In this document: one piece after another, positions 1 through 12,478 of the stretch
Layout of the letters: every line of letters starts with the position of its first letter
Numbering within the stretch: the first letter of the stretch is position 1
Source of the DNA: Heliocidaris tuberculata
Taxonomy: Eukaryota; Echinodermata; Echinoidea; Camarodonta; Echinometridae
Assembly: GCA_025618425.1 (NCBI GenBank)
Contig: CM046836.1
Location: 14,651,135 to 14,715,134, forward strand
Direction of reading: 5' to 3'
Length of the DNA: 64,000 nucleotides
Made by a program: the position numbers and the translations under genes
Notes under the pieces: generated by a model
Told to the model about the DNA's origin: nothing
Seen by the model: only the letters and a program-made list of their open reading frames with translations
Database searches by the model: none

Positions 1-320
1 GATCATCACTTTTTGGGGTTCTACTTTTCCTATAAATTTCTCTCACAAGCAAAAAAAAAAGAGAAAAAAAAGAGGTTATCACATTTTTAAGGCCTAGTTT
101 TCCTCCAAAAAGTCTATTTGATCACTTTTCAACTTTTCTTTCTTTACAGGGGTGCTATGCCCCCCCCCCCCCACTCCAAAAAGTTAGGGGTGCTGCAGCA
201 CGCCAGCACCCTCGGCTCCCAGGGGCCTGTTCTTCGTCTGCTGATATCACTCCATTAAGTTCTATTGTTTATCAGCATTTCAAGCTTGGCGGCAAATCTC
301 AAAAGCTGGTGATCTCCGAT
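1..320. other. Non-coding, with a poly-C run
   Basis: No gene is visible. A run of about 14 C lies near 161-174, next to a short GC-rich stretch that includes GGGTGCTGCAGCACGCCAGC (about 187-206). Runs of this kind recur across the window. Confidence 0.5.
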
Positions 321-574
321 GGTGCTGTCACACCTTGGCGTTCTAGCCAGCGTATGCCGACGTATGAAGAATTTGGCAAATACGCTGGCGTAGGTCGAAT
401 ACTTTATGGGTAAGTTTCGCATACGTTAAGAGCACGTTACGTATAAGTCCTACTTGTTATGAATATGCCCAAAGTCGAAACAAAACAACCGTAAAGTTCA
501 GCATATGCCGACGTTTTAGAGAAATTTTGATACGTCGGCATACGCTGGCTAAAACGCCAAAGTGTGACAGCACC
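321..574. mobile_element. MITE-like element with about 45-bp inverted ends
   Basis: The left end reads GGTGCTGTCACACCTTGGCG and the right end is its near-complement, CGCCAAAGTGTGACAGCACC. The inverted match runs inward for about 45 bases, through the GCCAGCGTATGCCGACGTAT region. An AT dinucleotide lies on both sides (319-320, 575-576), so a 2-bp target duplication is possible but weak. The element is 254 bp and has no coding capacity, which suggests a non-autonomous DNA element. The superfamily is not assignable from these ends alone. Confidence 0.65.
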
Positions 575-576
575 AT

Positions 577-2950
577 AAGCGGAGGAAGGATAGAAGAGAG
601 AGAGATACAGTTTTTATATTCAATTTATAAAAAGACGGGAATGCACCATAATGGAATTGATATTTTTTTTTCAACTTCTTTAAGTTAGCACTGCCAGTGT
701 GAGGAACATTAACAAAATCTTGATAATTCTAATAAAATTACATCTTATAGGATTTTAATCGAATAATCATTCGAGGAATCCAGTTGGAGAAATATCACTT
801 TATTATAGGGAATACATCTTATATGGTTTAGCTTATTCAAAGCTGATTTGACTGTAAAATGCATTTAATCACCAACGTGTCACGAGTGGTTGTAGAAAAA
901 AGGGCCACTACTTTGCCAGGGGCAAGCAGGAATAACACGTACGATTGCAACACAAACACCGTACTTGAAATAACGAATAGGGAGTGTCGAGAGATTGGTG
1001 TTGGTGCATAGGGAAATTGCACATAAATTGCTAGCACAAACCTTGATACTCGGTTCAGCAGGGGACATTCAGCATCAGCAAACAACACTGACTACCGAAA
1101 ATACAAGTCAAATTTTGAGGGGTCAATCCTAACACCAGACTGATTTCAAATATGGTGTTGAGCACTGATCTGTATGAAAAGAATCTTTTCATACAGATGA
1201 ATATATGAAAAGAAAAGATTCTTTTCATACAGATCAGTGGTGTTGTCTGTTGAGGCTGGTGTTGCCACAGTGATTGATTGCAGGGTACAGTCATGACATT
1301 GACAGTCCGACACATGCTTGGGCCTATGGCTAAGTATGAGTGATTGACGCCTATAATAATACTCCCAGACAAAATAATAGTTCAGCAACAAAATGGCGAT
1401 TTCATCATCAAACTTTTCCGTCTAAGATCATGCACCCTTGACTGCAGGAGAGGCTGCAAAATCATGAAAATTGAAATACTGGCTTACTGCTAAGTAAGTC
1501 ATGTAAGTGCTAGGCCAAACGTCCAAACAACTGTTTTTGAACCGACAATGAAATTAAATGACCGTTTTTTAGACCACACGGAAATTGTATCTAAACTCCA
1601 ATATTATCTCCTTTTAATTCCTTTAAACTTTCGCTCTTTCCATGAATTAAGGAAAACATTGGACCTCCCCAAGTTTCATATCGTCCACGCAGCCCGAACG
1701 CGACCTTCGGCCATTTGCCTGCAGTTGCACAGTGCAGTCACACAGCAAATTGTCGTCAATATTTATTTAATGAAAAAATATCAACTCAAATATTCATAGC
1801 TTACTATCATCGAAAGATGGCTATTCCACAAATAATTTTTAAACATTAAATGACGGGTCATAATATTTCATCGTCCAACTTACCTCTTCAATCTGACATC
1901 GAACTTCAGAGCTGTTTCGTCGACTGATGCACCTCGTTAGCTAGCTAGCCAGCGAAGCACTAGCGCTCAGACCGGCCGGGCCCGTCCGGCCCGCTGGCCA
2001 GCGTCGAATGCATAAAGCTGCAGGCTCTACTAGTGCAGTGACGCGCGTAATTATGAAAGTGATGAAAATCACTAGACTCGATGTACCAGTCGTTTCACAA
2101 GAGTTAAATAGATCACAATAGCGATCGATCGCAATGAATCAAACGCTAATAGCGTTGGATTGGAGGGAGGCTTTATGTTACAGATTTTAGCGATTGATTG
2201 CTATTAGCGAATGATAGGAAAATAGTGATTAATCTCTCTTTATGTTACGGGGCCCCAGGGCCCTGAAACATGAAGACTTACGATTGATTGTACCTTCCTA
2301 ATATCGATCGTATCTCCTTGAATCAATTGTATCTTCATGATTGATCGTATCTCTGTAACATAAAAAAGTTACGATTGATGTTGATCGTAACTCCTCGAAA
2401 CTTACAATAATTTTTTATGAGGTGGTAAGTGGCAAATTGGCATACAGTCCATGTAGAAACGGCACAATCATGACAGCTGCATACATGGTTTATCTTGATA
2501 AGAGCGCGAGAAGGAGGGAGAGGGTGTTTTGAGACCGCACAAACCCACTGGAATTGGATGACAGCAAAATCATAAAGAAATGAAATGCCTTTATCCAGAA
2601 AATTTCATTCAGAATAAAACCCCATGGACCATAGAGTTTTATTCACCACTGGAATACGTGCACAATGGTACAAATTTTTGGCATTATTTTCAGTAAGGAC
2701 TACATGCCATGTCTTTAATCCAAATCACTATTGTGGATATGGAGGCATTCTGAGTCCAAAACCACAACTGTACTCTCCTTGTAAGTGTCCCTTTACTCCG
2801 GATTCCTTGGCAGGAAAAAAAAAATCATTGGTTAATTAAACATTTACTTAAACAAATTAAACCCCCCCACCAAAAAAAAATCATTGATTAACCAAACATG
2901 CGCTTAAGAAAATGAGAGCACCTGCTTATGTATGCTTGCCCTTGGATTCA
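577..2950. other. No gene recognised
   Basis: The few open frames here are short and show no motif. A hairpin lies at 1163-1239. Between about 2100 and 2400 there are scattered variants of GATTGATCGTATCTC and related palindromic CGATCG strings, which look like degenerate repeat sequence. Nothing else is visible. Confidence 0.4.
1163..1239. repeat. Hairpin / nested palindrome
   Basis: CACTGATCTGTATGAAAAGA (from 1163) is matched in inverse by TTCTTTTCATACAGATCAGTG near 1219-1239. The left arm is itself a hairpin, TGTATGAAAAGAATC followed by its complement. The transcript would fold stably, but there is no evidence for a function. Confidence 0.5.
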
Positions 2951-3051
2951 TGTCCTATGGGTAGTGTCCCTCACAACATCTTCAAAGTTTTCTGCTGTCA
3001 CTAGTCACCTCACTTGATAGGAGTCGAGAACATCTATCAGATCATCGCTTT

Positions 3052-3789
3052 CTACGCTTTCAGAGTCTTTGAGTGCAGCCGTGAGGAGATTTCTTTCACT
3101 TTCAGGCACGAAGAGGGGAATGGTGGTCCGTACTCATGGTATCGTGCCCGGTAATCAATGCATAAGCGTAGTGACCCGTCTCGGTTCCTTATGCAGACTA
3201 CTGGGGAGGAGTAGGGTGATGATGATTTTCGTATCCATATCTTTCTCAGCAGGTCATTAATATATTCCTTCACTTCTCGAAGGAGGGGACGTGGTATTGC
3301 CATGTAGTTCTTCTGTAGTGGAATATCATCAGAGCAGTTTATTTTCATATGGAGATCACTTATCTGGCCAATATCTTTGTTCTCGGTGGAGAATGCACCT
3401 GTTATTTCTTTCAGTATTTCCAGTACAGCAGCATGTTGGGTCACAGGTCAAGATGGTCAAGGTTGAAGTTTGAGAGCCAATCATCTTGATGTAGGCTGCC
3501 TTTGACTTGGCTCAGAGTTGCCGAATGCTCCTGATGTAGGACGTCATCTTGGATGCCAGAGATTGGTTCTAACAAGGCTATTGTTGTCCGCTTTGACATT
3601 TCCTGTAGTGATATTGGTCACAACTACCTCCCTCCCTTTTCCGATCTCCACAATTGCGGGGGGGGGGGGGGGGAGGTGTGCTATTACTTCTTCTATTACA
3701 TTGTAACCGAGAATCCCATGGCCTACCTTTGAGTCCGTGACCAGAAATGGCACTAGGATTTCTGTGTGTCTTGCATGGTTCAGGGTCAC
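3052..3789 (-). pseudogene. Ty3/gypsy-type pol remnant (protease end plus start of RT)
   Basis: Two minus-strand frames carry pieces of an LTR-retrotransposon polyprotein. The upstream piece (3544-3789) contains PFLVTDSKVGHGILGYNVIE, typical of the end of a gypsy retropepsin, where a conserved ILGxNVI follows the flap. The downstream piece (3052-3444) is the N-terminal reverse-transcriptase region, with IPLQKNY followed by SSSPYSSPVVCIRNRDGSLR and LCIDYR. After LCIDYR the usual continuation of the family is missing, so a deletion is likely, and the two pieces are in different frames. No LTRs, primer-binding site or integrase were found. It is a dead, truncated copy. Assignment to the Ty3/gypsy group is well supported by the motifs; the clade is not resolved. 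Confidence 0.8.
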
Positions 3790-3817
3790 GTATAGTGAAT
3801 TAAATACTGGTTAGTGC

Positions 3818-5785
3818 TCAACTTGAAGAATGAAATAAAACATGCTGAACAGCTGAGCAGGTCTGAATGATTTCAGTAGCAACATTGCTGGAATCAGAAC
3901 TGTCTGAACAAGAAACGATGTTTGAATCGAACTCCAGGCATTTAGTGGATGAAGAGAACTTTGATTTCAAGGTAAATTTACACCATGAATGCTTACTTGC
4001 GACACAACTGACCCACTCCACCACTTTTCCCCTTCAGTTTTGAATCGATGCTTCACCTTCTTCCTGACCAGATTGGTACCGCTCTCTTCCCTTTCTGCAG
4101 GCTCCATGAGCAGATTCTCTCTGATCAGCTGTTTCACATTCTGGGCCAGCTCATCTGGTGAAAGATTCCTTCACTTTTTTGCAGTTCCTGAATCCTCCAT
4201 GACTGAAGTTAAATAAATCTGCTTCACTTGGTTTCTGTCCAAGCACATTTTTCCTGAACTTCAATTGGGCCTTTAGAAGAGCAACCTTTTCAGAGCAGGA
4301 GAGTCTCACCAGTGCTTCTTCAACCTCTTCTTCGCTTTGGAGAAGCCCCAGTAGATAATGTCCTTTGACTGTTTGATTTTAGCCTCCAGCTGTTTCTCTT
4401 TGGCTGCTTTGGCTTTCTCAAACTTCTTTCTCGTCTGTTGTGCTTTCTGTTCCCTTATCTTACTTCTCCTGTCCTGGAACTCTCTTTGAATCCCCTTTGC
4501 TTGCTTTTGGGACTCTATGAGTATTTTCACCTCTTCTTCTTGAGTCTTGGCATCAAGTCACTGTTGTGTCTTATTGAAAATGAACATGAGGCTTGCTTCA
4601 GCAGCAATTGTGGAAATGTGTGGCTTTGTTCACAGCATTTGATCATAGAATGCAAACATTGTTTCACAATATTTGTTGTGTTTTGCTGTTCCTTTTGCTG
4701 CAGTTCTTACATCCTCTGGAGCTGCCTGATATCTACCACCTGGTAAGAGGTCATGGAACAATTTCTTGGTCACTTTTGCCAAAACAGGGAGTACAGATCT
4801 AACAATAACTTGACAGTCGTATCAGCATCTGAAAATCATTGACAAGCTCCTGAAATATGACGTCATCCTTAATGGGCACTTGTGGAAAAGGTCTTCCATT
4901 TCCTTTCATGAAATCCTGCAAGTTCCCACTTGTCACATCACTCAAGAAGGTGAACAGTTGCAGGTAATGATCATTCATATCGATGATATAGATGGTGGGA
5001 TCCTCAGTTAAATTCCATAGTGGTGTTGTGATGAGCTTGGATATTAGTCCAAGTGCTTTGCATCCAGCCATGAAGAAGGGCACTTTGAGGTCGTACAACA
5101 CCAATGGAGCACTACCATCTTTCTCTATGAAGTCTACCACGTACTTGAGAAGGAAGTACACACAACAGGCATTATGAAATATTATCTTGAATCAATTCTC
5201 TCGATATGTGTTAATGGGAGACTTCGAAACCCATTCTCCTTCAGTGTGTCAGCTATTGCGATAGCAAAACGTCCATGGCAGCTACTTTTTGCATCTCCTC
5301 CATATGCAAAAATATTGCATGTAGTACGAATCATACGTGAAGTACCAGCTTCTGTGGCTTTCCTAAATTTGGGGTCCTTGATTGGTACTCCATCAGCACC
5401 AAATTGCAGGGCTTCTACTTCCTTAACTGTACTTGTTCACAGTCTCAGCTATATGGACTAAGCTGTGGAGCCCGCAGAAAAAAATGTTGAGGCGGGTTAG
5501 CTGATTCTTCAGGTCTTCACGGAGCTCATCCCAATCTGCTACCGTCATTGGTAAGATTTCGGATTGATAAGTCTCAAGTAGTTTGTTGCATTTTGCCCCC
5601 GTGGCAGCCCAGTCTGACATCGTATTTCTCAGGTGATACAAGAGGTTCTGTGATGCAAGATTGTTTTTTTCATTGTAGTACACCTTATCATTGTCCCACA
5701 AGATTTGCTTAAAGGCATGCAGGGTGTCCCTTGATGATTTTGTGGCCAGGTCCCGTAATCCAACAACATATGTGACCCTGCACAA
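3818..5785 (-). pseudogene. Decayed copy of an unnamed multi-copy invertebrate protein gene
   Basis: Minus-strand segments in order form one decayed coding sequence. From 5785 it reads NTMSDWAATGAKCNK and then LNIFFCGLHSLVHIAE. A frameshift near 5425 leads to KEVEALQFGADGVPIKDPKF and RMIRTTCNIFAYGGDAK. An in-frame TGA follows (REN-stop-FKIIFHNACCV), then YFLLKYVVDF and, around 4750, LPVLAKVTKKLFHDLLPGG. A Lys/Glu-rich coiled coil lies at 4306-4530. Near 4200-4300 is RKNVLGQKPSEADLFNFSHG, and near 4020-4080 KHRFKTEGEKWWSGSVVSQV. From memory of the family, this domain order (FCGLH..., LPGG, coiled coil, VLGQKPSEADLF..., a short WWSG-type end) occurs in very many invertebrate genomic copies, often intronless. 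I know no accepted name or activity. Frameshifts and stops make it a pseudogene. Confidence 0.65.
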
Positions 5786-5789
5786 CGGT

Positions 5790-6391
5790 TTCAGGCGGAA
5801 GCTGCAAAAATAAAAAATTTTGTTTTCACATGCTCTAGAATCTCGGGTTCATAAGCTTTAAAATGATGTATAACAACCCTATTTTCTTCAAGGGGAAGTC
5901 ATTATATAAAACGATTAAAAAGTCTGAATGAAAATCTAATTAATGGAGAAAATCGCAGTCAAAGTTTTGGTGCGAAACATAAACTGAGGGTGCAAAATTC
6001 AGCGGAGCCGAGTAGCGTGCCGTGTGCAAACAAAACAAATTACAAGCGATACACAGTCACGTGACAGGCTGGCTCAGCCCTCTGGCTGACCTACGTGTGG
6101 GTGGGGTGAAAAGAGAATTCCTTCAGGTTCATTTTCAATGCACGAGTCAACAGTGCTGAGATAGACGCTTATTAGGTATAGATCTAGGGGATTGTTCTCA
6201 AACGGGGCCCATTACTGCACGCTCTATTCAACCTAGCCCATTCACAAAATACAGTGAGGATGGTGTACTGTTTGGGCAATGTGGTAATTAATACCTCCCC
6301 CCCCCTTCCGAGTCCGAGAGAAAGGGAGAGAGAGAGAGAGAAGAAAGAAAGAAAGAGAGCTAGGGGCAACTAATAATTAAAGAGAGAGTCT

Positions 6392-6431
<40 letters not shown>

Positions 6432-6959
6432 CATGAACGAATTGTGGAGAATACTTTTGAGCATAATCAAAATTCTATATCAACTGTAAATCGGAATTAC
6501 ACAACTTGCAGGCTACGCTGCAATGATAATGAGTCGGGACTTCAAGCCCCCCCCCCCCCCCTCTATTTTGTTTTCATCCATCCTTTGAGATGCTAGAACA
6601 AAGTGCGCCTTCTGAAACAATAAGAAAAGAAAAGGACCGTCTATTCAACATTACCTGCTTAGTCACTATGGGCAATAATAAGCCTGTAGTTTTGTGTTAA
6701 TTTGAACTGTTCTCTTAAACAATGTATTAAGCTTAAAAGCTGTGAAATTAAATACCGGTACCATCTTCATTAATTTCTAAAGCAAATCTTAGGAGAGTTG
6801 CTTGCCTGCCCTGCCATAATCAAAAAAGGTTCTTGAAAAGAAATGACGGATGGCCAATCCGTTTGACATTCAAACTTACTTCATCTGTCACATAATCACT
6901 TAGATTATATACTTTTCTGAAAATGACGGATGAAACCTAGATTATAATTATAGTCGGAA
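5790..6959. other. No gene recognised; GA microsatellite and poly-C run
   Basis: Apart from a GA-rich microsatellite (about 6310-6426) and a run of about 15 C near 6548-6562, nothing coding or structured was seen. Confidence 0.45.
6310..6426. repeat. GA-rich microsatellite
   Basis: GAGA, GAAA and TCTCGA variants alternate over about 115 bases, including an uninterrupted (GA) block near 6398-6425. The purine strand is the plus strand. Confidence 0.85.
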
Positions 6960-7710
6960 TATACTACAGAGCTGCCAACATTTGATTTTTCAAATCGGAG
7001 ATTTATGCGAGCACAGCGAGCGAGGTCTTGCGGGTGGGGTCCAGGGGCCTGCCTTAGGGCCCCTGGCGGGGGTGCAGGGGGCAGCGCCCCCTCTGAGCTC
7101 CTGGTTCTAAGCCTCTTTGACACCCTTTTAGAGCACCATTTTTTAATGATATCTGAATATTGTGACAGTAAATTATTAGTATTTATGCAAAGCAATACAA
7201 TATACACAGGCACAGTAATCATCAAAATGCAGAAATTTCTTCACAGAATGTCTGTCATCCATGTTTGTTTACATTCAATCACCAAACCTCAGTCAAAAGC
7301 AGCTTGTACATCATATGTAAAAGGAATATTATATTCAACAACAGACATAGTAGAAACCCATACATCATAATAAAAATAAGTTCTAGACAAAAACGGACCT
7401 TTTACGCTGCTTTCTGGTCATTTCCCAACACACTCGAAACACTATGCGTGGGACTACTATTTTCAAAATCTGACGTTTCTGGGTCGTAGATTTCCGTATA
7501 CAAGGCCATTCCAAGTGGTAGTCTTGTTTATATTTCTGATAATATTTCACCTTCGACATTGTTCAGGATAACAAACAAACAAGTCAAAAGACAAGGCAAA
7601 ACACGGCCTTGTTTTCATAATATGTTTCAATGACGTCGTCACTGGTGCACGATCGACACGTGTTTTTTGTACCGGGCCGCAAGCGCGTATATTAGCGAAG
7701 GCCACCGCGC

Positions 7711-7831
7711 GCACACTACACGACTTTCGGTTGTACGACTATTATAATAGCGTAGCTACGGATCTGAAATATTTATTTCAGATCCAAAATTGTTAAATCG
7801 TACAACCGAAAGTCGTGTAGTGTGTGCGTGC
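7711..7831. repeat. Long inverted repeat inside the hAT-like element
   Basis: ACTACACGACTTTCGGTTGT (left arm) is complemented by ACAACCGAAAGTCGTGTAGT (right arm). A second palindrome, GGATCTGAAAT...ATTTCAGATCC (7760-7785), sits between the arms. It may be a small foldback element nested in the larger one; no target duplication was identified. Confidence 0.6.
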
Positions 7832-8820
7832 GGCAGACTTGTAAAATCGTTTATACTTATGCAATACGAGGTACCGGTACGTGTATGTATACCTACTAAA
7901 TTGTAGGTCTGCACGCACGCATTCGTTCGCAATGCTTTTTTTTTTTCTTTTTATTCTTTTATTTACTTATATATCTTATTTTTTTTACATACCTGGTACG
8001 TGAATATTACATCAAGATCAAATGAACAGGCACCATTGGTCAAAACCCAAAACCAATTGTGAAAAAGAGGAATTAGACTGGTCTCACTCTCCATTATTTC
8101 GTTGTACAAATTATGAACAATTTATGGCATTACAGTGCGGTGCTTTAAAATTTCTCGAATCCATTAACAATGTGAACAGTTTACAAGCAAACAATTTGTC
8201 GTGGCAAGGGCGTCGACCCGGGGGCGTCGATCAAGTCAAAATTAGTCTCCCTGCAGTAACCCCCCCCCCCCCCCAACGCGATCTAGTCGTCCTCCGGTCC
8301 ATAACGCATTGGCCACCCTTGTTCAAAAATGACTAAATGAATTTATAAACATGAGGACGATATTACAAGCACAATAGCCACGCAGGCACATATCCAATTC
8401 ACACATCCATAATTTATTGTCATCATCACACAACCACATGCACTCACAGGACGGACAGATACACGTACACTACAAAATACATTGATGGCAAAAATTAATA
8501 GTAATACACATATTACTGTTAAAACAAACGAAGAAACAATTAACTTAAGTTAGGGGAGGAAAATGAAACAATAAGGCTTCCGTTTTGTATCATAATAAAT
8601 TTTCTAACGTGGCTTCGCCCGGGGGCTTCGCACACGATTGCAAGCGCGGACAGTCAAGCTCAATGAGCTAGCTGCACGCGGCCAGCGACCGAACATGAAC
8701 AGTATAGTGTTCGAGCTGGCCGCACGCGTAGTTCATGGCCTATGCTGCTATTGCATGTAGAGTAGCTAGCGGCGTGGCCAGCTGGCCGCGGGGTGAACAG
8801 TGCCAGAGATATGCTAGCTA

Positions 8821-8976
8821 GCAACATCGCTTGGGCATGCTCGCGGGACGGGGAGAGCGTATTTCCTAGTTTTTGAAGGGGCAATGACGCTAGTAGTAGT
8901 AGCAACATCGCTTGTGCGTGCTCGCGATCGTGGGACAGGGAGAGCATAAATTTGTAAGTTTTTGAAGGGGCAATGA
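8821..8976. repeat. Two-copy tandem duplication of about 80 bp
   Basis: GCAACATCGCTTG...GTTTTTGAAGGGGCAATGA occurs twice in direct order (from about 8821 and about 8903), with a TAG-triplet run between the copies. The duplication lies in the right part of the hAT-like element. Confidence 0.6.
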
Positions 8977-9105
8977 TGGAAGTTTATAACATTCAAAAAT
9001 GTAAGAATCCGGGAGATTTTGAGTATGTGTCGGGAGATCGGGAGATGGGTTGATTTTCCGGGAGTCTCCCGGCAAATCCGGGAGGGTTGGCAGCTCTGTA
9101 TACTA

Positions 9106-11403
9106 AAAATAAAGTGCTTGGATTTGATGAGATTGTTTTGATTGTAATGTTCATTCTGGCTTTCCGACATTAAGTTTAGAGCCCAAACGGAAAAAACAGG
9201 TAGCGTCGAACATTTTATTAATACAACAGTTTACATTAATTGAGTCAAGCTAACTGTAAGGGATGTGGAATGATCATTAAAAAATTATTAGTTATTGTTA
9301 TAATACAAAAGCAAGTTAAACTTTAAGTGATTAAACGTAGGTCAGAGTTTCTTTGAAGATTAGTTACATGTCGTGAGCGGATAGGGTCGACACCAATGCA
9401 GTCCATGTTTAGAATTTGGATGCTTTCAAAGTCTGTTCATAATAAACCTATTAAATAAGTGAATGGTGTGATGTCAGACGCCATTGAGTCCTCCCCAACT
9501 TTCTCAGGCTACTCAGTCCTGTGCTGTGTAAGTATGCTCATCTCAACGATTTGCCAGTTCTTTTGGTCACTCGTTTTATCCATCTATTCCTTAGCCTTCA
9601 TTTTCCCCTTATACTCTGTAATTTACCGATCATGAATTCCGGCCCCTTGGACTTCACAACGTGTCCAAAGATACCAAGTCTCCGTCTTAAAACCATGGCC
9701 TCCAAAGATCAGCTTTGTAGTATCTCTTCCACTGACAGATTTGGTTGTTCTCCTGTCTTTCGATGGAATCCATAACATCCCGCACAGACCACATGAATCG
9801 AGTGAGTCCAACATTCATTTCCATGCAGTGCCAAATGGAAAACTAAAGCGGTTATCATCCTCTTCTCTTCATTTTTTGCTCACATTTTAATCTTTCATTA
9901 GGTTAATGGTCAAGTTAATGGAGTTCTACAAGTATAATGAATGCATCAACCAATTTCTACAGCGCAACTATGATTCTCTGATTTGGCTACAAGAAAGACA
10001 AAAATTACTTGAAACTTCACAACCTTTACGTTGCCCAGTAAAAAGTTTTCTAATGGTCCAGTGAACTTTTTTCCAGAAATGAAATACCATCATCTTAATA
10101 ACTGAGAGCTCATAAAGTAGACCTGTGTTAGCTTTACAACTTCTTGAGCAGGAAAAATAATACTTTATAATAAAACTAGTTTGATTATAAATCTCAATTA
10201 CTCGTGCTCATTCAAGTATTTAAGCAAGAACTTAATATTGTTCCTTTAAGGATACAACAGTGGTCCGATGCTGCCTTCACTGATGACGAGATGTATTGAT
10301 TACACATGACTGCCACTATAGTACTTGAGCATAGTGGAGGAAACATGCTCCATATACTATAGTTTCAGCTAGTGTAATTAAGGTTGACTGCTTGTCAGAT
10401 AACCCATGTCAGATAACCCATGTCACCATGATTGCCGTAAAGCATCTGCAGTTGCTGCAAATTATAAAAAGAAATTTTTGAGGAAAAATACAATAACAAG
10501 TAGACATTGCATTTCATGTCTTATGCTGAATCTAAGGATTATGGTTAGGGGTGGGGTCAAGAAGTGAGGGTAGCTAGGCATTTTATACTTCATGATTAGA
10601 ATAAAAGATTAATCATAAATATGAATGAACATTCATAAAACAAATTAATGTTTCTAACTCTGTATCAGGGCAGCACACCACCATTTTGACTGTGGTTGAC
10701 AAGTCATTTTCCATGTAAAAAGTAATTTTTTTAAATTGACATGGGCAATCTATGATTCCTTTTGTTGTAAACATACAACATAAACTTACATGTACTTTCA
10801 TGAACAAGCAAAATAAGCATGATGCCACTGTATGACTTTCTCATAAGCAAAAAGCGAATTTGCTGCTCCCAATCCACAGGTAAGATTCTAGTGTCAAGCA
10901 CAGAAAATAATCTTTTGAAAAAGTGTTTTTAAAAATTTATTGTTAAAAGAACGTAACACTGGATATTAAATTTGTATATTTACATACCGTTTTTTTAATG
11001 ACCCTCTCTTTACAGATCCATTCAGATCCATTCACTATTTCTCTACAGAGGGAATTATGAATTTGAAGTATCAAAACTTTGCAATAATTTGGTCAAACTG
11101 GAAATGACGGTCATAACAGTTAACATAGGGTTAATGGGGTTGAAAAAAAAGAAAAAAAAGGGAGTTATCAGGATGGTGATTCAGAAACTTCAGAAATTAA
11201 CGAGATGGATATTGATTCGGCATATGGTCATGTATGCAATGAAATCTGAATTTTTAGCTTATGATTGTCACTCCAACATGCATACAAGAGCCAAGTCTAA
11301 AGTTGATTAGGCAAGTGGATATAACAAGAACAAAAACGGGACAGACGAATGGACAATCCAAAAACATTTGCCATTTTTAAATGGCAAAAAATGTGTAGCA
11401 TAC
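9106..11403. other. No gene recognised
   Basis: The sequence is AT-rich with only short, motif-free frames. Nothing structured was seen. Confidence 0.4.
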
Positions 11404-12086
11404 GTGGTTTGCTGACACACAGGAACTTTCTCATCTCTGTAGATTTCCTCTGTACACTGTGCCCAGTTGCCAGATGGTTATCAAGACGCCTCACAGTCTT
11501 GTGGCACAGTTCACACTCTTTGAGTGGCCGTCGTCTCTTTGGACTACTCTTCCGAGAAATAGGAACCCTGAACAAAAAATAATTGTAGAAAGACAATAGA
11601 ATTGCATCTTTTGTGATATTCCAATATTGAGGCCATTAAGCTAATAACAATACATCCTTGAGTAGGAGAAAAAGATAGGGTTAAGAGGGGTACCATAATG
11701 CTATACTGACAGTTTATCATATTCTATTAAAAGCATATTCATATAATCTCTCTTTTCACTTCTAAAATTAAATTCTCAACTGGATACTTCAGTGTAATGC
11801 AGGACCATTTTCCAGCAAATTAATGAAAGTGATTGTGCAAAGTTAATTTTCATGGTTTAACAGGTACATGTAGGTATATTAAACTAAGTACACAGTCTGA
11901 AAGTACAAAGTCTGTCAAAACATACAAACTGGTCAAATTTAATAAAAAGATTCCACCTCAGAAACATTTCATTTCGCCATGTCATCTTCTCTTCATCCGA
12001 CCATTCTGAATGTTTTCGCCTGACGTGGAGGGTCAGATGGCTGACCGGTGCATGACAGGCAATGCAGGTCCTCACGATCCTATTTT
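11404..12086 (-). CDS. Two exons of a zinc-finger gene (partial)
   Basis: Exon A (12086 down to 11957) follows a good acceptor, CCCCATTACAG, and encodes CIACHAPVSHLTLHVRRKHS, a C-x2-C-x9-H-x4-H finger. It ends at CTGAG|GTGGAA. Exon B (from 11567) follows TTTTTTGTTCAG and encodes a basic stretch, RKSSPKRRR, then CELCHKTVRRLDNHLATGH, a second finger with the same spacing. Exon A ends in phase 2 and exon B supplies the missing base to give one open frame, which supports real splicing across an intron of about 390 bp. The donor of exon B is uncertain; CCAC|GTATGC at 11404 is the best candidate. No first or last exon was found, so length and role are unknown. It could be a host DNA-binding protein or part of a mobile-element protein. 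Confidence 0.55.
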
Positions 12087-12478
12087 CTGTAATGGGGAAA
12101 AAAAAACATGCTAAAAATTCATTTCATTCTTAAATTATAAAATGAATTAATAAATTTTAAGAAACATGTAAGGAATTCTGAATGAAGTACAGGCAAACAA
12201 TATTTCTTTTATTAATCTTAATTGTAGACACGATCTGAATTAGAAACAAAGTATAAAGAGCAGGTATGAAATTTATGACTTAAGTTCATGATAGCTACAT
12301 TAACATGGCAAATCATTATAATAAGAGTATAAAAGGATAAGTCATAACAGTGTTAAACAATGAGAATAGCAAAAGGTCAGCCTTTCTTCATGAAAGATGC
12401 AATGATGACGAAAACACAAAAAGATTAATAAGAAAAAATAGACAATGTAAAATATTGTTTTTTGTAGAAATTGTTTAA

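Larger units (their letters stand above)
6967..9098. mobile_element. Non-autonomous hAT-like DNA element, 2.1 kb
   Basis: The ends are inverted: CAGAGCTGCCAAC at 6967 and GTTGGCAGCTCTG ending at 9098. An exact TATACTA lies immediately outside on both sides (6960-6966 and 9099-9105), giving a 7-bp direct duplication that may be a decayed 8-bp one. A CAGAG... terminus with a duplication of about 8 bp is the hAT signature. The right end carries repeated GGGAGA motifs typical of subterminal binding sites. No transposase frame exists inside. The interior is composite, with a GC-rich block near 7005-7100, a long inverted repeat at 7711-7831 and a tandem duplication at 8821-8975. Confidence 0.75.

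Noticed and set aside
7005..7370. 121-codon plus-strand frame
   Set aside because: GC-rich repeat sequence inside the hAT-like element; composition driven, no motif.
8022..8336. 104-codon plus-strand frame
   Set aside because: Crosses a poly-C run within a non-autonomous element; no recognisable domain.
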